From the NCBI RefSeq assembly GCF_003001815.1, contig NZ_PVMZ01000007.1, positions 372,001 through 436,000 on the forward strand: a stretch of 64,000 nt of DNA. Reading direction: 5' to 3'. A model generated the notes under the pieces. That model was given only the letters and a program-made list of their open reading frames with translations. It was not told the origin of the DNA and ran no database searches. This document shows positions 41,919 through 52,288 of the stretch, piece after piece; the stretch's first letter is position 1, and every line of letters starts with the position of its first letter. A program made the translations under genes and the position numbers. Source of the stretch: Actinoplanes italicus (GTDB lineage: Bacteria > Actinomycetota > Actinomycetes > Mycobacteriales > Micromonosporaceae).

Positions 41919-43400
41919 GTGGGCGAGAAAGTCGACCAGACCAATTTCACCCGCGAGGACCGAACCCGCTACCGGCAGAAGATCCGCCGTAGTCTCGACG
42001 TGTTCGCGACGATGTTGCGCGAGGCACGGTTCGAGTTCGAACGGCCTCTGACCGGCATGGAGATCGAGCTCAACCTGATCGACGAACAGGGCGACCCGGC
42101 GATGCGTAACGCCGAGGTGCTGGGCGCGATCGCCGACCCGGACTTCCAGACGGAGCTGGGCCAGTTCAACATCGAGATCAACCTGCCACCACGGCGGCTG
42201 GCCGGCGACGACTTCGCCGAGCTGGAGCGGGGTCTGCGGGCCAGCCTGAACCAGGCGGAGCGGCGGGCCCGGGCGGCGGGCGCACACATGATCCAGATCG
42301 GCATCCTGCCGACGCTGCGGCGCGAGCACCTCACCGGCGAGGCGCTCACCGTGAACCCGCGGTACCAGCTGCTCAACGAGCAGATCTTCGCGGCCCGCGG
42401 CGAGGACCTGGATATCCGGATCGACGGAGTGGACCGGCTGGCGGTCACCACGGACACCATCGCGCCGGAGGCGGCGTGCACGAGCACCCAGTTCCATCTG
42501 CAGGTGAGCCCGGCACAGTTCGCGGCGTACTGGAACGCCTCGCAGATCACCGCCGGCATCCAGGTGGCCCTTGGTGCCAACTCACCGCTGCTGTTCGGCC
42601 GCGAGCTGTGGCGTGAGACCCGGATCCCGCTGTTCGAACAGGCCACCGACACGAGGTCGGAGGAGATAAGAGCTCAGGGTGTACGTCCACGCGTGTGGTT
42701 CGGCGAGCGCTGGATCACCAGCGTCTTCGACCTGTTCGAGGAGAACGTCCGCTACTTCCCGGCACTTCTGCCGATCTGTGACATCCATGATCCGGCCGAA
42801 ATCCTGGAACGCGGCGAGATCCCCGAGCTGAGCGAGTTGCGGCTGCACAACGGCACGGTCTACCGCTGGAACCGGCCGATCTACGCGGTCGTCAACGGCC
42901 GCCCGCACCTGCGGGTGGAGAACCGGGTGATGCCGGCCGGGCCGACGGTGGCCGACACGATCGCCAACGCCGCGTTCTACTACGGCCTGGTGCGCACCCT
43001 CGCCGAGGCGGACCGGCCGCTGTGGACGCAGATGAGTTTCCGGGCCGCCGAGGAGAACTTCCACAACTGCGCCCGGCACGGCATCGACGCGACCGTGTTC
43101 TGGCCGGGCCACGGCACCCTGCCGGTCACCGAGCTGGTGCTGCGGCGGCTGCTGCCGCAGGCGGCGGACGGCCTCGACCTGTGGGGTGTCTCGCCGGCCC
43201 AGCGCGACCGGCTGCTCGGCATCATCGAGCAGCGCTGCCTGCAGCACCGCAACGGCGCGTCCTGGCAGGTCGACACGTTGCACGCGCTGGAGGCGCAGGG
43301 GCACGACCGGCAGGCGGCCCTGCACGAGATGGTGCGTCGCTATCTGCCGCTGATGCACGACAACATCCCGGTCCACGAGTGGCCGGCGGCCAAGAAGTAG
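41919..43400 (+). CDS. GCS2-family carboxylate-amine ligase
   Basis: A 493-residue protein of the glutamate-cysteine ligase family 2 (GCS2/YbdK-like). It has the family core: MEIELNLIDEQGDPAMRNAE, FNIEINLPPRRLAGDDF, VNPRYQLLNEQIF, TSTQFHLQVSP and HLRVENRVMPAGPTVADTIA. It probably ligates a small carboxylate to an amine with ATP. Because the organism makes mycothiol (mshC is in this window), a true glutathione role is unlikely. Start is GTG at 41919. The 3' end is 6 bp from the convergent cobalamin gene. Confidence 0.88.
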   Translation: MGEKVDQTNFTREDRTRYRQKIRRSLDVFATMLREARFEFERPLTGMEIELNLIDEQGDPAMRNAEVLGAIADPDFQTELGQFNIEINLPPRRLAGDDFAELERGLRASLNQAERRARAAGAHMIQIGILPTLRREHLTGEALTVNPRYQLLNEQIFAARGEDLDIRIDGVDRLAVTTDTIAPEAACTSTQFHLQVSPAQFAAYWNASQITAGIQVALGANSPLLFGRELWRETRIPLFEQATDTRSEEIRAQGVRPRVWFGERWITSVFDLFEENVRYFPALLPICDIHDPAEILERGEIPELSELRLHNGTVYRWNRPIYAVVNGRPHLRVENRVMPAGPTVADTIANAAFYYGLVRTLAEADRPLWTQMSFRAAEENFHNCARHGIDATVFWPGHGTLPVTELVLRRLLPQAADGLDLWGVSPAQRDRLLGIIEQRCLQHRNGASWQVDTLHALEAQGHDRQAALHEMVRRYLPLMHDNIPVHEWPAAKK

Positions 43401-43406
43401 GCCGGC

Positions 43407-43775
43407 TCACTGATCCCGGGACGTGGCGACCGCCACGGTCACCCCGTCCCGGGCCGTCTTCGGCAGAAGGAGCACCGCGCCGGGACCGGCCGCCAGCAGC
43501 GCGGCCGCCTCGGCGACGCTCGGGGCGCCGACCGCCACCTCAGCGACCCGCCCCGGGTTCGGCACGGGTTGAGCGGCCAGGACGTCCGCCGGATAGCCCG
43601 CCAGCCGCCAGCCGTGTGCCGCGGCCAGGGCCCGGACCCGCTCCTCGGCGGCCCGCCGGTCCAGGGTGGCGAGCACGTCGACGTCACCGGCGCCGAGGCC
43701 GGCCGACGCCAGGGCGGCCAGCACCGGGCCGGTGAGCGCGACGCCGCTGCGGGCACCCAGCCCGAGCGCGATCAT
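43407..43775 (-). CDS. CobE/CbiG C-terminal-like cobalamin synthesis protein
   Basis: A 122-residue protein matching the C-terminal domain of CbiG/CobE: MIALGLGARSGV, an internal LATLDRRAAEERV..., YPADVLAAQPVPNPG and VGAPSVAEAAALLAAGPGAV. This domain helps open ring A of precorrin-5A in cobalamin synthesis; it is short, as in other stand-alone CobE proteins. The ATG at 43775 overlaps the stop of cobB by 4 bp (ATGA), so it is translated with cobB and cobO. Confidence 0.85.
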   Translation of the reverse strand: MIALGLGARSGVALTGPVLAALASAGLGAGDVDVLATLDRRAAEERVRALAAAHGWRLAGYPADVLAAQPVPNPGRVAEVAVGAPSVAEAAALLAAGPGAVLLLPKTARDGVTVAVATSRDQ

Positions 43776-45112
43776 CGGGCCGCGGCGGCGACCAGGTTGC
43801 GGGCCAGCGCCGGGACTCCGGCCCAGTGCAGGTGCAGGTAGGACGCGTGCAGAGCCGGTGTGGCGAAGCCCTCCGGGTCGGCGCCGCGCCACGCCCAGGC
43901 CGCGCCACCTGCCGGGGACAGCAGCAGGCCCGAACGTGGGTGCACGGTGGTCCGGTGGAACTCGTGCCCGGTGACGCGGGTGCCGGCCGGGGCGAGCGGG
44001 CTGTCCGACAGCGCCACCGCGTCCCGGTATCCCAGGGTCAGCGACGGCGTCATGGCCGCGTCGGCGTCGAGCACCCCGCACATCGGCTTGCCGTCCAATG
44101 TCCTGCACAGCCACAGCAGACCCGCGCACTCGGCGGCGATGACACCGCCGAAGTTCCGGACGGCCGCCAGCAGCCCGGTGTTCTCCGACAGGGCGGACGC
44201 GTACACCTCGGGGAACCCGCCGCCGACCACCAGCGCCCGGGTTCCGGCGGGCAGCGCCGGATCGTGCAGCGGGTCGAACGGCACGACGGTCGCTCCCGCA
44301 CCGGCCAGAAGTTCGGTCGTCTCGGCGTACGAGAAGGAGAAGGCCGGACCACCGGCGACCGCGACGACCGGACCACCCGGCACCGGGTCCTCGGCGAGGG
44401 GTGTCCACGGCGTAGCCGTGAAGGGTGACGCCGAACGTGCCACCGCGGCGACCGCGTCCAGATCGACCGACGCCGCGATCAGCGTGGCCATGGCGTCCAC
44501 CGAGGCCAGCGCCTCGGCGTGGCGTTCGGCCGCCGGGATCAGCCCGAGATGCCGGGACGGCGCCGCGACCGCGTCGGCGCGCCGCAGCGCACCGAGCACC
44601 GGCGTGCCGACCTCCTCGCAGGCGTCCCGCAGGATCCGCTCGTGGCGCTCCGATCCGACCCGGTTGAGAATCACCCCGGCGATCCGGGCGTTGCCGAAGC
44701 TGCGGAACCCGTGCACCACGGCGGCGATCGACCGGCCCTGCGCCGCCGCATCGATCACCATGATCACCGGAGCGTCGAGAAGGGCCGCGACCTGTGCCGT
44801 CGACCCGGCCTCGCCGGCGCCGGTCCGCCCGTCGTAGAGGCCCATGACGCCCTCGACGACCGCCAGGTCGGCGCCGGCCGAGCCGTGCGCGAACAACGGC
44901 CCGACCAGGTGCTCCCCCACCATCACCGGGTCCAGGTTGCGTCCCGGCCGTCCGGCGGCGAGCGCGTGATAACCCGGATCGATGTAGTCGGGCCCCACCT
45001 TGAACGGCGCCACCCGCAGCCCGCGCCGCGCGAACGCCGCCAGCAGCCCGGTGGCCACGGTCGTCTTGCCGTGCCCGCTCGCCGGAGCCGCGATCACCAG
45101 CCGGTTCACCAC
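43772..45112 (-). CDS. cobB: Cobyrinate a,c-diamide synthase CobB
   Basis: A 446-residue enzyme that amidates the a and c carboxylates of cobyrinate with glutamine and ATP. The P-loop is APASGHGKTTVATGLLAAF at the N-terminus, followed by the DethioB-synthase-like domain, then the class I glutaminase domain with the catalytic Cys in AAECAGLLWLCR and the HEFH-like GHEFHRTTV. Length is normal. It overlaps cobO by 7 bp upstream and the cobE-like gene by 4 bp downstream. Confidence 0.95.
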   Translation of the reverse strand: MVNRLVIAAPASGHGKTTVATGLLAAFARRGLRVAPFKVGPDYIDPGYHALAAGRPGRNLDPVMVGEHLVGPLFAHGSAGADLAVVEGVMGLYDGRTGAGEAGSTAQVAALLDAPVIMVIDAAAQGRSIAAVVHGFRSFGNARIAGVILNRVGSERHERILRDACEEVGTPVLGALRRADAVAAPSRHLGLIPAAERHAEALASVDAMATLIAASVDLDAVAAVARSASPFTATPWTPLAEDPVPGGPVVAVAGGPAFSFSYAETTELLAGAGATVVPFDPLHDPALPAGTRALVVGGGFPEVYASALSENTGLLAAVRNFGGVIAAECAGLLWLCRTLDGKPMCGVLDADAAMTPSLTLGYRDAVALSDSPLAPAGTRVTGHEFHRTTVHPRSGLLLSPAGGAAWAWRGADPEGFATPALHASYLHLHWAGVPALARNLVAAAAR

Positions 45113-45705
45113 TCGATGCCCTGCTGCCCTTTACGACCCGCGTCCATCGGGTGCTTCACCTTCGTCATCTCGGTCACCAGGTCGGCCGCCGCAATCAGAT
45201 CCGGATGCGCGTCGCGTCCGGTGATCACCACGTGCTGCGTGCCGGGCCGGTTCGCGAGCGTCTCGATCACGTCGGCGACATCCACCCAGCCCCACTTCAT
45301 CGGGTAGGTGAACTCGTCCAGCACATAGAACCTATAGGTCTCGGCGGCCAGGTCCCGCTTGATCTGAGCCCAGCCCTCGGCGGCCTCGGTGGCGTGGTCG
45401 CGCTCGGTGCCGGCCCGCTGGATCCAGGACCAGCCCTCCCCCATCTTGTGCCAGGTCACCGGCGCTCTGCCGGCCTCGCCGAGGGCCTTGAGGGCGGCCT
45501 CCTCACCGACCTTCCACTTCTCCGACTTGACGAACTGGAACACCCCGATCGGCCAGCCGGCGCTCCAGGCCCGCAGCGCCATCCCGAATGCCGCCGTCGA
45601 CTTGCCCTTGCCGGGCCCGGTGTGCACCGCGAACACCGCCTGCCGCCGGCGCTGCCGCGTCGTCAGCCCGTCGTCGGGCACGCTGGTGACTTTCCCTTGC
45701 GGCAC
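45106..45705 (-). CDS. cobO: Cob(I)yrinic acid a,c-diamide adenosyltransferase CobO
   Basis: A 199-residue corrinoid adenosyltransferase of the CobA/CobO type that adds the 5'-deoxyadenosyl group. P-loop HTGPGKGKSTAAFGMALRA; other family segments WKVGEEAALKALGE, KMGEGWSWI, VLDEFTYPM and HVVITGRDAHPDLI. The GTG at 45705 was chosen for its GTAGGAGGGG ribosome site and the normal family length; an open frame continues 77 codons further up without similarity. First gene of the cobO-cobB-cobE unit. Confidence 0.93.
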   Translation of the reverse strand: MPQGKVTSVPDDGLTTRQRRRQAVFAVHTGPGKGKSTAAFGMALRAWSAGWPIGVFQFVKSEKWKVGEEAALKALGEAGRAPVTWHKMGEGWSWIQRAGTERDHATEAAEGWAQIKRDLAAETYRFYVLDEFTYPMKWGWVDVADVIETLANRPGTQHVVITGRDAHPDLIAAADLVTEMTKVKHPMDAGRKGQQGIEW

Positions 45706-45913
45706 AACCCCTCCTACAGCCACGAAGATCAAACCCCTTTGGCGGTACGCGGAAACCCGCTCCGCCGGACCGGGACCGTCCCGCCGTCGCGGGCATACGG
45801 GCTCGGCGCGGCTCACGCCCCTCACCCTCCGGCGGAACTCACCGTCACCCCGGGATCCGGTCCCGCGCCACCACGAACCAGCGGTGCGCTGCGGCGGCCG
45901 ATTCTGCCGCGGG
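45706..45913. other. Gap between cobO and the chelatase gene
   Basis: A 208-bp region of one strand orientation (both flanking genes run left). It holds the ribosome site of cobO and no visible second B12 riboswitch (no GCCACTG core). A promoter for cobO is possible but unseen. Confidence 0.5.
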
Positions 45914-48031
45914 TCACGCAGCGCGCCGGTACGCACGATCCGGAGCGGGGGCGGGCGCGACGCCCGGGCCCCGGCGGACAGTGGTGGCGTCGAGCTGTTC
46001 GAGCGGCATGACCTCGGCCGACAGGGCGGCGGCCAGCTTGCGGGCCAGGCCCAGGCGGATCGGGCCGGACTCGCAGTCGACGACCACGGTGGCCACCCCG
46101 GACAGGGCGGGCGTCAGGCGCAACGGGTCGGGGCCGCTGGTCGCACGGCCGTCGGTGACGATCACCAGCAGCGGCCGGCGGCGCGGGTCGCGGCGGCGTT
46201 CGGTGGCGATCGTCGCGACGGCGGCACGCAGACCGGCGGCGAGCGGGGTACGCCCGCCGGTACGCAGCGCGGCCAGCCGTTGCACGCCGACCTCGTGACT
46301 GGAGGTCGGCGGCAGCACCACCTCGGCGTCGGCCCCCCGGAACGTGATCATGCCGATCCGGTCCCGCCGCTGGTAGGCGTCCCGCAGCAGCGACAGCACC
46401 GCCGTCTTGACCAGGGTCATCCGCTTGCGCGCCGCCATCGAGCCCGAGGCGTCGACGACGAACAGCACGAGGTTCGCCTCCCGCCCGACGTGCACCGACT
46501 CACGCAGGTCCCGCGGGAGCACCCGGATCATCGGGCCGCCGCCGGATGTCGCGCCGTCGAGGGCGGCCCGGTCCAGGGCGGCTCGCAGCGTGGCGAACAG
46601 GTGCGGGGCACCGGCCAGTTTGCCCTGTGGCGGACGGGCTCCCACGACGCGACCGCGACGGGCGAAGGCCGGGGACCGGCGGCCCGCGTGACCGCCCTCG
46701 CCACGGGCGGTGATCCGCAGCGTGCGCGTGCGGTAGGCGGTGCCGGCGACGGCCACCGCCCCCGGCGGCGACTGCCCTGAACCGCTGTCGTCCGCGGAAG
46801 CCGACGGATCGAGCCCCGGCGCGGGTGCCTCACCGGGAGCGGGAGGCGCGTCGGACTCGGCGGGCGGACGGGTGCTCTGTCCCGTACCGCCGGAGGGGTT
46901 CTGGGGGCCGGAAGGACCGCCTCCGCCGCCCGGGCCATCGTCCTCGGGATCGCCGTCCTCAGGGGAATCAGAGGGTTCGGAAGGATCCGGGGAGGCCGCG
47001 CGGTCCTCCTCGGCCTGGCGTTCGGCCTCGGCGAGGGCGTCCTCGAGCTTCTGCTCGTCGGTGCCCGGCGGGTCGAGCGGATCCGTGCGGCGGCGGTGCG
47101 GGAGCGCGAGCCGGGCAGCGTCGCGGACGTCGTCGGCGGTGACCCGGTCGCGGCCGTGCCAGGCGGCCAGCGCGACGGCGCAGCGGGCGACCACGATGTC
47201 GGCGCGCATGCCGTCGACGCCGTAGGCGAGGCAGACGCGGGCGATCCGGTCGAGCTCGGCGTCCGGGAGCGTCACCGACGGCAGGACCGCGCGGGCCGCG
47301 GCGATGTGGGCCGCGTACTCGTGTTCCAGCTGCTCATAGCGGGTGGCGAAACCGGCCGGGTCGGCCTCGTAGGCGAGCCGGCGCCGGACCACCTCGGCCC
47401 GCTGACGGGCGTCGCGGGGTGCGGCCACCGTGACGACCAGGCCGAAACGGTCGACGAGCTGCGGGCGGGGTTCGCCCTCCTCCGGGTTCATGGTGCCGAC
47501 GAGCAGGAAGCGGGCGGCGTGCTTGACCGAGACACCGTCGCGCTCGACGTGGGCGCGGCCCATCGCGGCGGCGTCCAGGAGCAGGTCGACCAGGTGGTCG
47601 GGGAGCAGGTTGACCTCGTCGACGTAGAGGACGCCCCGGTGTGCGGCGGCGAGCAGGCCCGGTTCGTACGCCTTGACGCCGTCGCTGAGGGCCCGTTGCA
47701 GGTCGAGCGTGCCGACGACGCGGTCCTCGGTCGCGCCGACGGGGAGTTCGACGAGGCTCGCCGGCCGGTCGTCCGACGGCCCGCCCGGAGTGTGCGGGCC
47801 GTCGGGACAACCGGGGTCGGGCGCGGCCGGGTCACACGCGAACCGGCAGCCGTGCACGACCGTGACCTGCGGCAACAGGCCGGCCAGGGCGCGGACGACG
47901 GTGCTCTTGGCGGTGCCCTTCTCGCCCCGGACCAGAACCCCGCCGACGGCCGGGGAGACCGAGGTGAGCAGCAGGGCGAGGCGTAGGTCGTCGAGGCCGA
48001 CCACGGCCGAGAACGGGTACGGAGTCGTCAC
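45914..48031 (-). CDS. Fused ChlI/ChlD-type chelatase subunit (putative cobaltochelatase)
   Basis: A 705-residue protein with an N-terminal AAA+ half (Walker A RGEKGTAKSTVVRALAG; VLYVDEVNLLPDHLVDLLLD; TMNPEEGEPRPQLVDRFGL), a Pro/Asp/Glu/Gly-rich linker near 340-450, and a C-terminal VWA domain with the MIDAS motif DASGSM. This is the magnesium-chelatase I/D architecture; a B12 riboswitch upstream and cobB/cobO downstream argue for cobalt insertion. A large catalytic subunit (CobN) is not in this window. Start GTG at 48031, after GAAGGGA. Confidence 0.9.
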   Translation of the reverse strand: MTTPYPFSAVVGLDDLRLALLLTSVSPAVGGVLVRGEKGTAKSTVVRALAGLLPQVTVVHGCRFACDPAAPDPGCPDGPHTPGGPSDDRPASLVELPVGATEDRVVGTLDLQRALSDGVKAYEPGLLAAAHRGVLYVDEVNLLPDHLVDLLLDAAAMGRAHVERDGVSVKHAARFLLVGTMNPEEGEPRPQLVDRFGLVVTVAAPRDARQRAEVVRRRLAYEADPAGFATRYEQLEHEYAAHIAAARAVLPSVTLPDAELDRIARVCLAYGVDGMRADIVVARCAVALAAWHGRDRVTADDVRDAARLALPHRRRTDPLDPPGTDEQKLEDALAEAERQAEEDRAASPDPSEPSDSPEDGDPEDDGPGGGGGPSGPQNPSGGTGQSTRPPAESDAPPAPGEAPAPGLDPSASADDSGSGQSPPGAVAVAGTAYRTRTLRITARGEGGHAGRRSPAFARRGRVVGARPPQGKLAGAPHLFATLRAALDRAALDGATSGGGPMIRVLPRDLRESVHVGREANLVLFVVDASGSMAARKRMTLVKTAVLSLLRDAYQRRDRIGMITFRGADAEVVLPPTSSHEVGVQRLAALRTGGRTPLAAGLRAAVATIATERRRDPRRRPLLVIVTDGRATSGPDPLRLTPALSGVATVVVDCESGPIRLGLARKLAAALSAEVMPLEQLDATTVRRGPGVAPAPAPDRAYRRAA

Positions 48032-48071
48032 CGGGATCCCTTCGGTGCGGGTGTCCACGCCCGCGCGTCGG

Positions 48072-48214
48072 TTGTCACGAGCGGCCGGAGTTCCTGGCTC
48101 CCGGAAGCCCTGTCGAGGGCCTCCGGTCACAGTGGCGGGACCGTCCCGGATTCGCACCGGGTTCCTCCGCTACCGCTCGCCGGTCACTCTTCCCGACCGG
48201 CCGGGCACCCGTCA
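48072..48214 (-). ncRNA. Cobalamin riboswitch
   Basis: On the minus strand, a B12 riboswitch with the core CCCGCCACTGTGACCGG, preceded by GAGGAACCCGGTGCGAATCC, and the B12-box-like GAGCCAGGAACTCCGG 3' of it. It lies 40 bp upstream of the chelatase gene, so adenosylcobalamin probably represses chelatase, and perhaps the downstream cobalamin genes. Boundaries are approximate. Confidence 0.92.
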
Positions 48215-48237
48215 ACGCGGGGTCCGTCACGCCGGAC

Positions 48238-48294
48238 CCGGCTGTGTCGCACCGCTGGCTCGAGCGCGGTGAGACAGCGGTGCGGCACAGCCGG
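48238..48294 (-). terminator. Terminator hairpin after FGGY kinase region/before riboswitch
   Basis: A 20-bp stem (48238-48257 with 48275-48294, one mismatch) around a 17-nt loop, right between the leftward kinase gene (stop at 48300) and the riboswitch. It would end the kinase transcript and insulate the riboswitch. Confidence 0.85.
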
Positions 48295-48299
48295 GGTGA

Positions 48300-49850
48300 T
48301 CAGGATTGGACGGCCTTCTCGGTGCCGGGCAGGGGTTCCGGGGCGAGACGGTCGAGTTCGGCGACCACATCGAGGACTGCCAGCGCGGACTTCTCCACGA
48401 GCGGCCGCAGCCTGCGGTAGAGCTCGGCGTCGTCCGGGTCGGGGGTGACCGGCCGGCCGGTGGGCACGAGCGCGGCCGCCTCGTCCAGGTCCGGCAGTTC
48501 GCCGAGGGCGTGCCGGGCGAGCAGGCAGGCGCCGAGCGCGGTGCCCTCGGGCACGTCGGCGACGGAAACCGGCAGATCAAGGGCGGCGGCGAGTACGTCC
48601 ACCCACAGCTTCGACGCGGCCGCGCCACCGGTGGCCCGGATCTCGGTGAGCGGGTTGCCCTCGGCGTCGAACGAGTCGCGGACCAGCGCCAGCTGCTGGC
48701 AGACGCCCTCGACGGCGGCCCGGACCAGGTGCGGGCGGCCGTGCTCGCGGCGCAGTCCGAGGTAGGCGCCGCGCAGGCCGGGCCGCCACCACGGGGCGCG
48801 TTCGCCGAGCAGGTAGGGCAGGCAGAGCAGCCCCTCGCTACCGGCGACGACCCGGGACGCCTCCTCCAGCAGGGACGCGTCGCGTTCGTCGGCGTCCTCG
48901 CCGTCGCCACCGGGGACCAGGGTCTGCCCGGCCCAGCGGACCACCGAGCCGGCGTTGTTGACGGCTCCGCCGATCACCCAGCGGTCCTCGGTGAGGGCGT
49001 AGCAGAAGAGCCGGCCGGCCTCGTCGGCGGTGGGACTTCCGACGACGGTACGCAGCGCGCCGCTGGTGCCGAGCGACACCGCTCCGATGCCGGGCGGGGT
49101 GGCGCCGACCCCGAGGTTGGCCAGCGGCCCGTCGGCGGCGCCGATGATCAGCGGGGTGCCGGGGTCGAGCCCGGTGGCGGCGGCGACCTCGGCGCTCAGG
49201 CGCAGCGCCTGGGTGGTGGGCACCACCTCGGCGAGCTGCGACGGGCGTACTCCGGCGATCTCGAGGGCCTCGTCGTCCCAGCGCCGGGCGTGGATGTCGT
49301 AGAGGCCGGTGCCGGAGGCGATCGACAGGTCGACCAGGAACGGCCCGCCGGCCAGTGCCGCGACGACCAGCTCCTTGACCCCGCCCCAGCGTGCGGTGCC
49401 ACGCAGGGTGTCCGGGTCGTGCTCGGACCACCAGGCGAGTTTGGGCAGCGGGGACATCGGGTGGACCGGGGTGCCGGTGCGGGCCTGCAGCTGCCTGGCC
49501 CGGCCGTCGGCGACGATCCGCTCACACTGCGCGGCTGCCCGGTTGTCGGCCCAGGTCACGACCGGGCCGGCCGGCTTTCCGTCGGCGTCCATCGGGACGA
49601 GGGCGTGCAGGAACGAGCTGAGACTGACAGCGATCACCCGGTCGCCGTGTTCACGGCAGGCGGCGGACACGTCGATGAGGGCCTTCAGCGCCGCGTCGGC
49701 GAGCTGGACCGGGTCGAGCTCGGCGCGGCCCGACGCGGGCACGGCGAGCGGGTAGTGAACGCTGGTCAGGGCGCGGATCTCACCGCCCGGCCCGGCGGCG
49801 ACGCCCTTCGTCGAGGTGGTCCCGGTGTCGATGCCTATCACGACGTCCAT
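48300..49850 (-). CDS. FGGY-family carbohydrate kinase, gluconokinase type
   Basis: A 516-residue sugar kinase. N-terminal IGIDTGTTSTKGVAAGPG (ATP phosphate loop), ALVPMDADGKPAGPVVTWAD, GTPLIIGAADGPLANLGVGA (second phosphate motif), and the FGGY C-terminal signature region (EIRATGGAAASKLWVDVLAA). The order and length match gluconate kinases, but xylulose or another sugar is possible. The ATG at 49850 follows a CGGGAGGA site. A strong terminator follows the kinase; it is a single-gene unit. Confidence 0.87.
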   Translation of the reverse strand: MDVVIGIDTGTTSTKGVAAGPGGEIRALTSVHYPLAVPASGRAELDPVQLADAALKALIDVSAACREHGDRVIAVSLSSFLHALVPMDADGKPAGPVVTWADNRAAAQCERIVADGRARQLQARTGTPVHPMSPLPKLAWWSEHDPDTLRGTARWGGVKELVVAALAGGPFLVDLSIASGTGLYDIHARRWDDEALEIAGVRPSQLAEVVPTTQALRLSAEVAAATGLDPGTPLIIGAADGPLANLGVGATPPGIGAVSLGTSGALRTVVGSPTADEAGRLFCYALTEDRWVIGGAVNNAGSVVRWAGQTLVPGGDGEDADERDASLLEEASRVVAGSEGLLCLPYLLGERAPWWRPGLRGAYLGLRREHGRPHLVRAAVEGVCQQLALVRDSFDAEGNPLTEIRATGGAAASKLWVDVLAAALDLPVSVADVPEGTALGACLLARHALGELPDLDEAAALVPTGRPVTPDPDDAELYRRLRPLVEKSALAVLDVVAELDRLAPEPLPGTEKAVQS

Positions 49851-49934
49851 GCGCGTCCTCCCGCTGAAATCCCTGCCCTGCGAGCCTTTCATGCCCGCGG
49901 GGGCCACCGCGCAAGCCCGGTCGCGGCCGGAACG

Positions 49935-49970
49935 CGGACGCCCCGCCGGCAGTTGCCGGCGGGGCGTCCG
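49935..49970 (-). terminator. Terminator hairpin after citrate synthase
   Basis: Perfect 16-bp stem (49935-49950 with 49955-49970) and a 4-nt loop, 23 bp past the stop of the leftward citrate synthase gene. Confidence 0.92.
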
Positions 49971-49993
49971 TGAAACGATCAGACTGGAGCGGG

Positions 49994-51277
<1,284 letters not shown>

Positions 51278-51399
51278 GTATTTCCCTCACTTCACCGGCA
51301 GATGTCCCAAAGATTTTGCCGTTCACCGTAAACCCTCAACCTGAATGGGTCATCAGGTGGCCACCGGTTGAGGCATTGGTCACCAGTACGTATGGGTCG

Positions 51400-51427
51400 T
51401 TGCGCCATAGACAATGGTCGGTATATT
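51400..51427 (+). promoter_or_regulatory. Possible promoter of the Usp gene
   Basis: TTGCGC (51400-51405), a 16-bp spacer and TATATT (51422-51427) resemble -35/-10 boxes, 22 bp before the ATG at 51450. The TATATT stands out in GC-rich DNA. Weak call. Confidence 0.35.
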
Positions 51428-51449
51428 GCGACTTCGTTACGGAGGGCCC

Positions 51450-52259
51450 ATGCAGATCCCGAGTGACGGACCCGTCGTCCTGGGAGTAGGCGATCCGGCG
51501 ACCGACGCGGCCGCGGTCCGCCTCGCCGCGCGGGAGGCGGCCTCCCGCGGGCGGGTGTTGCAGGTCGTGCACGCGTTCGCCGGGCCCGGCGACGCCGGCT
51601 GGGGTCCGGCCCGGCGGGTCGCCTCGCTCGTTGTCGACGAGGCGGTCTCCATCGCCCAGCGTTCCACACCTGGCGTCGACGCGCGGGGTCAACTGGTGGA
51701 TGGCCCGCCGGGACGGGTTCTTCTGCGCCTGAGCCGCGGCGCCGTCCTGGTCGTGGTGGGCGGCCCGCTGATCGAGGTGGTGGCGCGGGCCTGGTGCCCG
51801 GTGGCGGTGGCACGGGTCCATCGCACACCGTCCGGACCAGTGCTCGCGGCGGTGGACGGTTCGCCCAGCTCGGTGCTGGCGCTGCGGTTCGCGGCCGAGG
51901 CGGCCGGGCGGCGCGGCGGTGCCGCGCACGTGGTGCACGTGGCCGAGCCCGGGCGGGAGTCCGACGGGGAGCGGGTGCTCGACGACGTGCTGGCGCGGGC
52001 GTCGCGGGCGACGGCCGTACGCCCCCTTCTGTTGATCGGTAGTCCGGGAGCCACCCTGGTCCGCGCGTCCCGCAAGGCCGGGATGATCGTTCTCGGTCCG
52101 CGCGGTGTGACCGCGTCCGGACGGCTCGGCACGATCGCCCGCGAGGTGCTGCACAGCGCGGCCTGCCCGGCCGTGTTCGTGCACGGAGCGAGCCGCCCGG
52201 CAGGTTTCGTGAAGCCCGGTGATGCGGTGCCCGTATTGCTACCGTTGACGCATACATAG
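51450..52259 (+). CDS. Universal stress protein family
   Basis: A 269-residue protein with two Usp-like halves. The first has GPVVLGVGDPATDAAAVRLA; the second has SGPVLAAVDGSPSSVLALRFA and ILGPRGVTASGRLG-type ATP-loop features. Tandem Usp proteins in Actinobacteria bind ATP and help survival under stress or slow growth. The ATG at 51450 follows CGGAGGGCCC; a more upstream in-frame ATG at 51414 is less likely. Divergent from the citrate synthase gene. Confidence 0.85.
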   Translation: MQIPSDGPVVLGVGDPATDAAAVRLAAREAASRGRVLQVVHAFAGPGDAGWGPARRVASLVVDEAVSIAQRSTPGVDARGQLVDGPPGRVLLRLSRGAVLVVVGGPLIEVVARAWCPVAVARVHRTPSGPVLAAVDGSPSSVLALRFAAEAAGRRGGAAHVVHVAEPGRESDGERVLDDVLARASRATAVRPLLLIGSPGATLVRASRKAGMIVLGPRGVTASGRLGTIAREVLHSAACPAVFVHGASRPAGFVKPGDAVPVLLPLTHT

Positions 52260-52288
52260 GTCTTCGGGCTGTACGAGAGGAATGCCCG

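Noticed and set aside
45706..45913. A second B12 riboswitch before cobO
   Set aside because: No GCCACTG core or B12-box was found on either strand.
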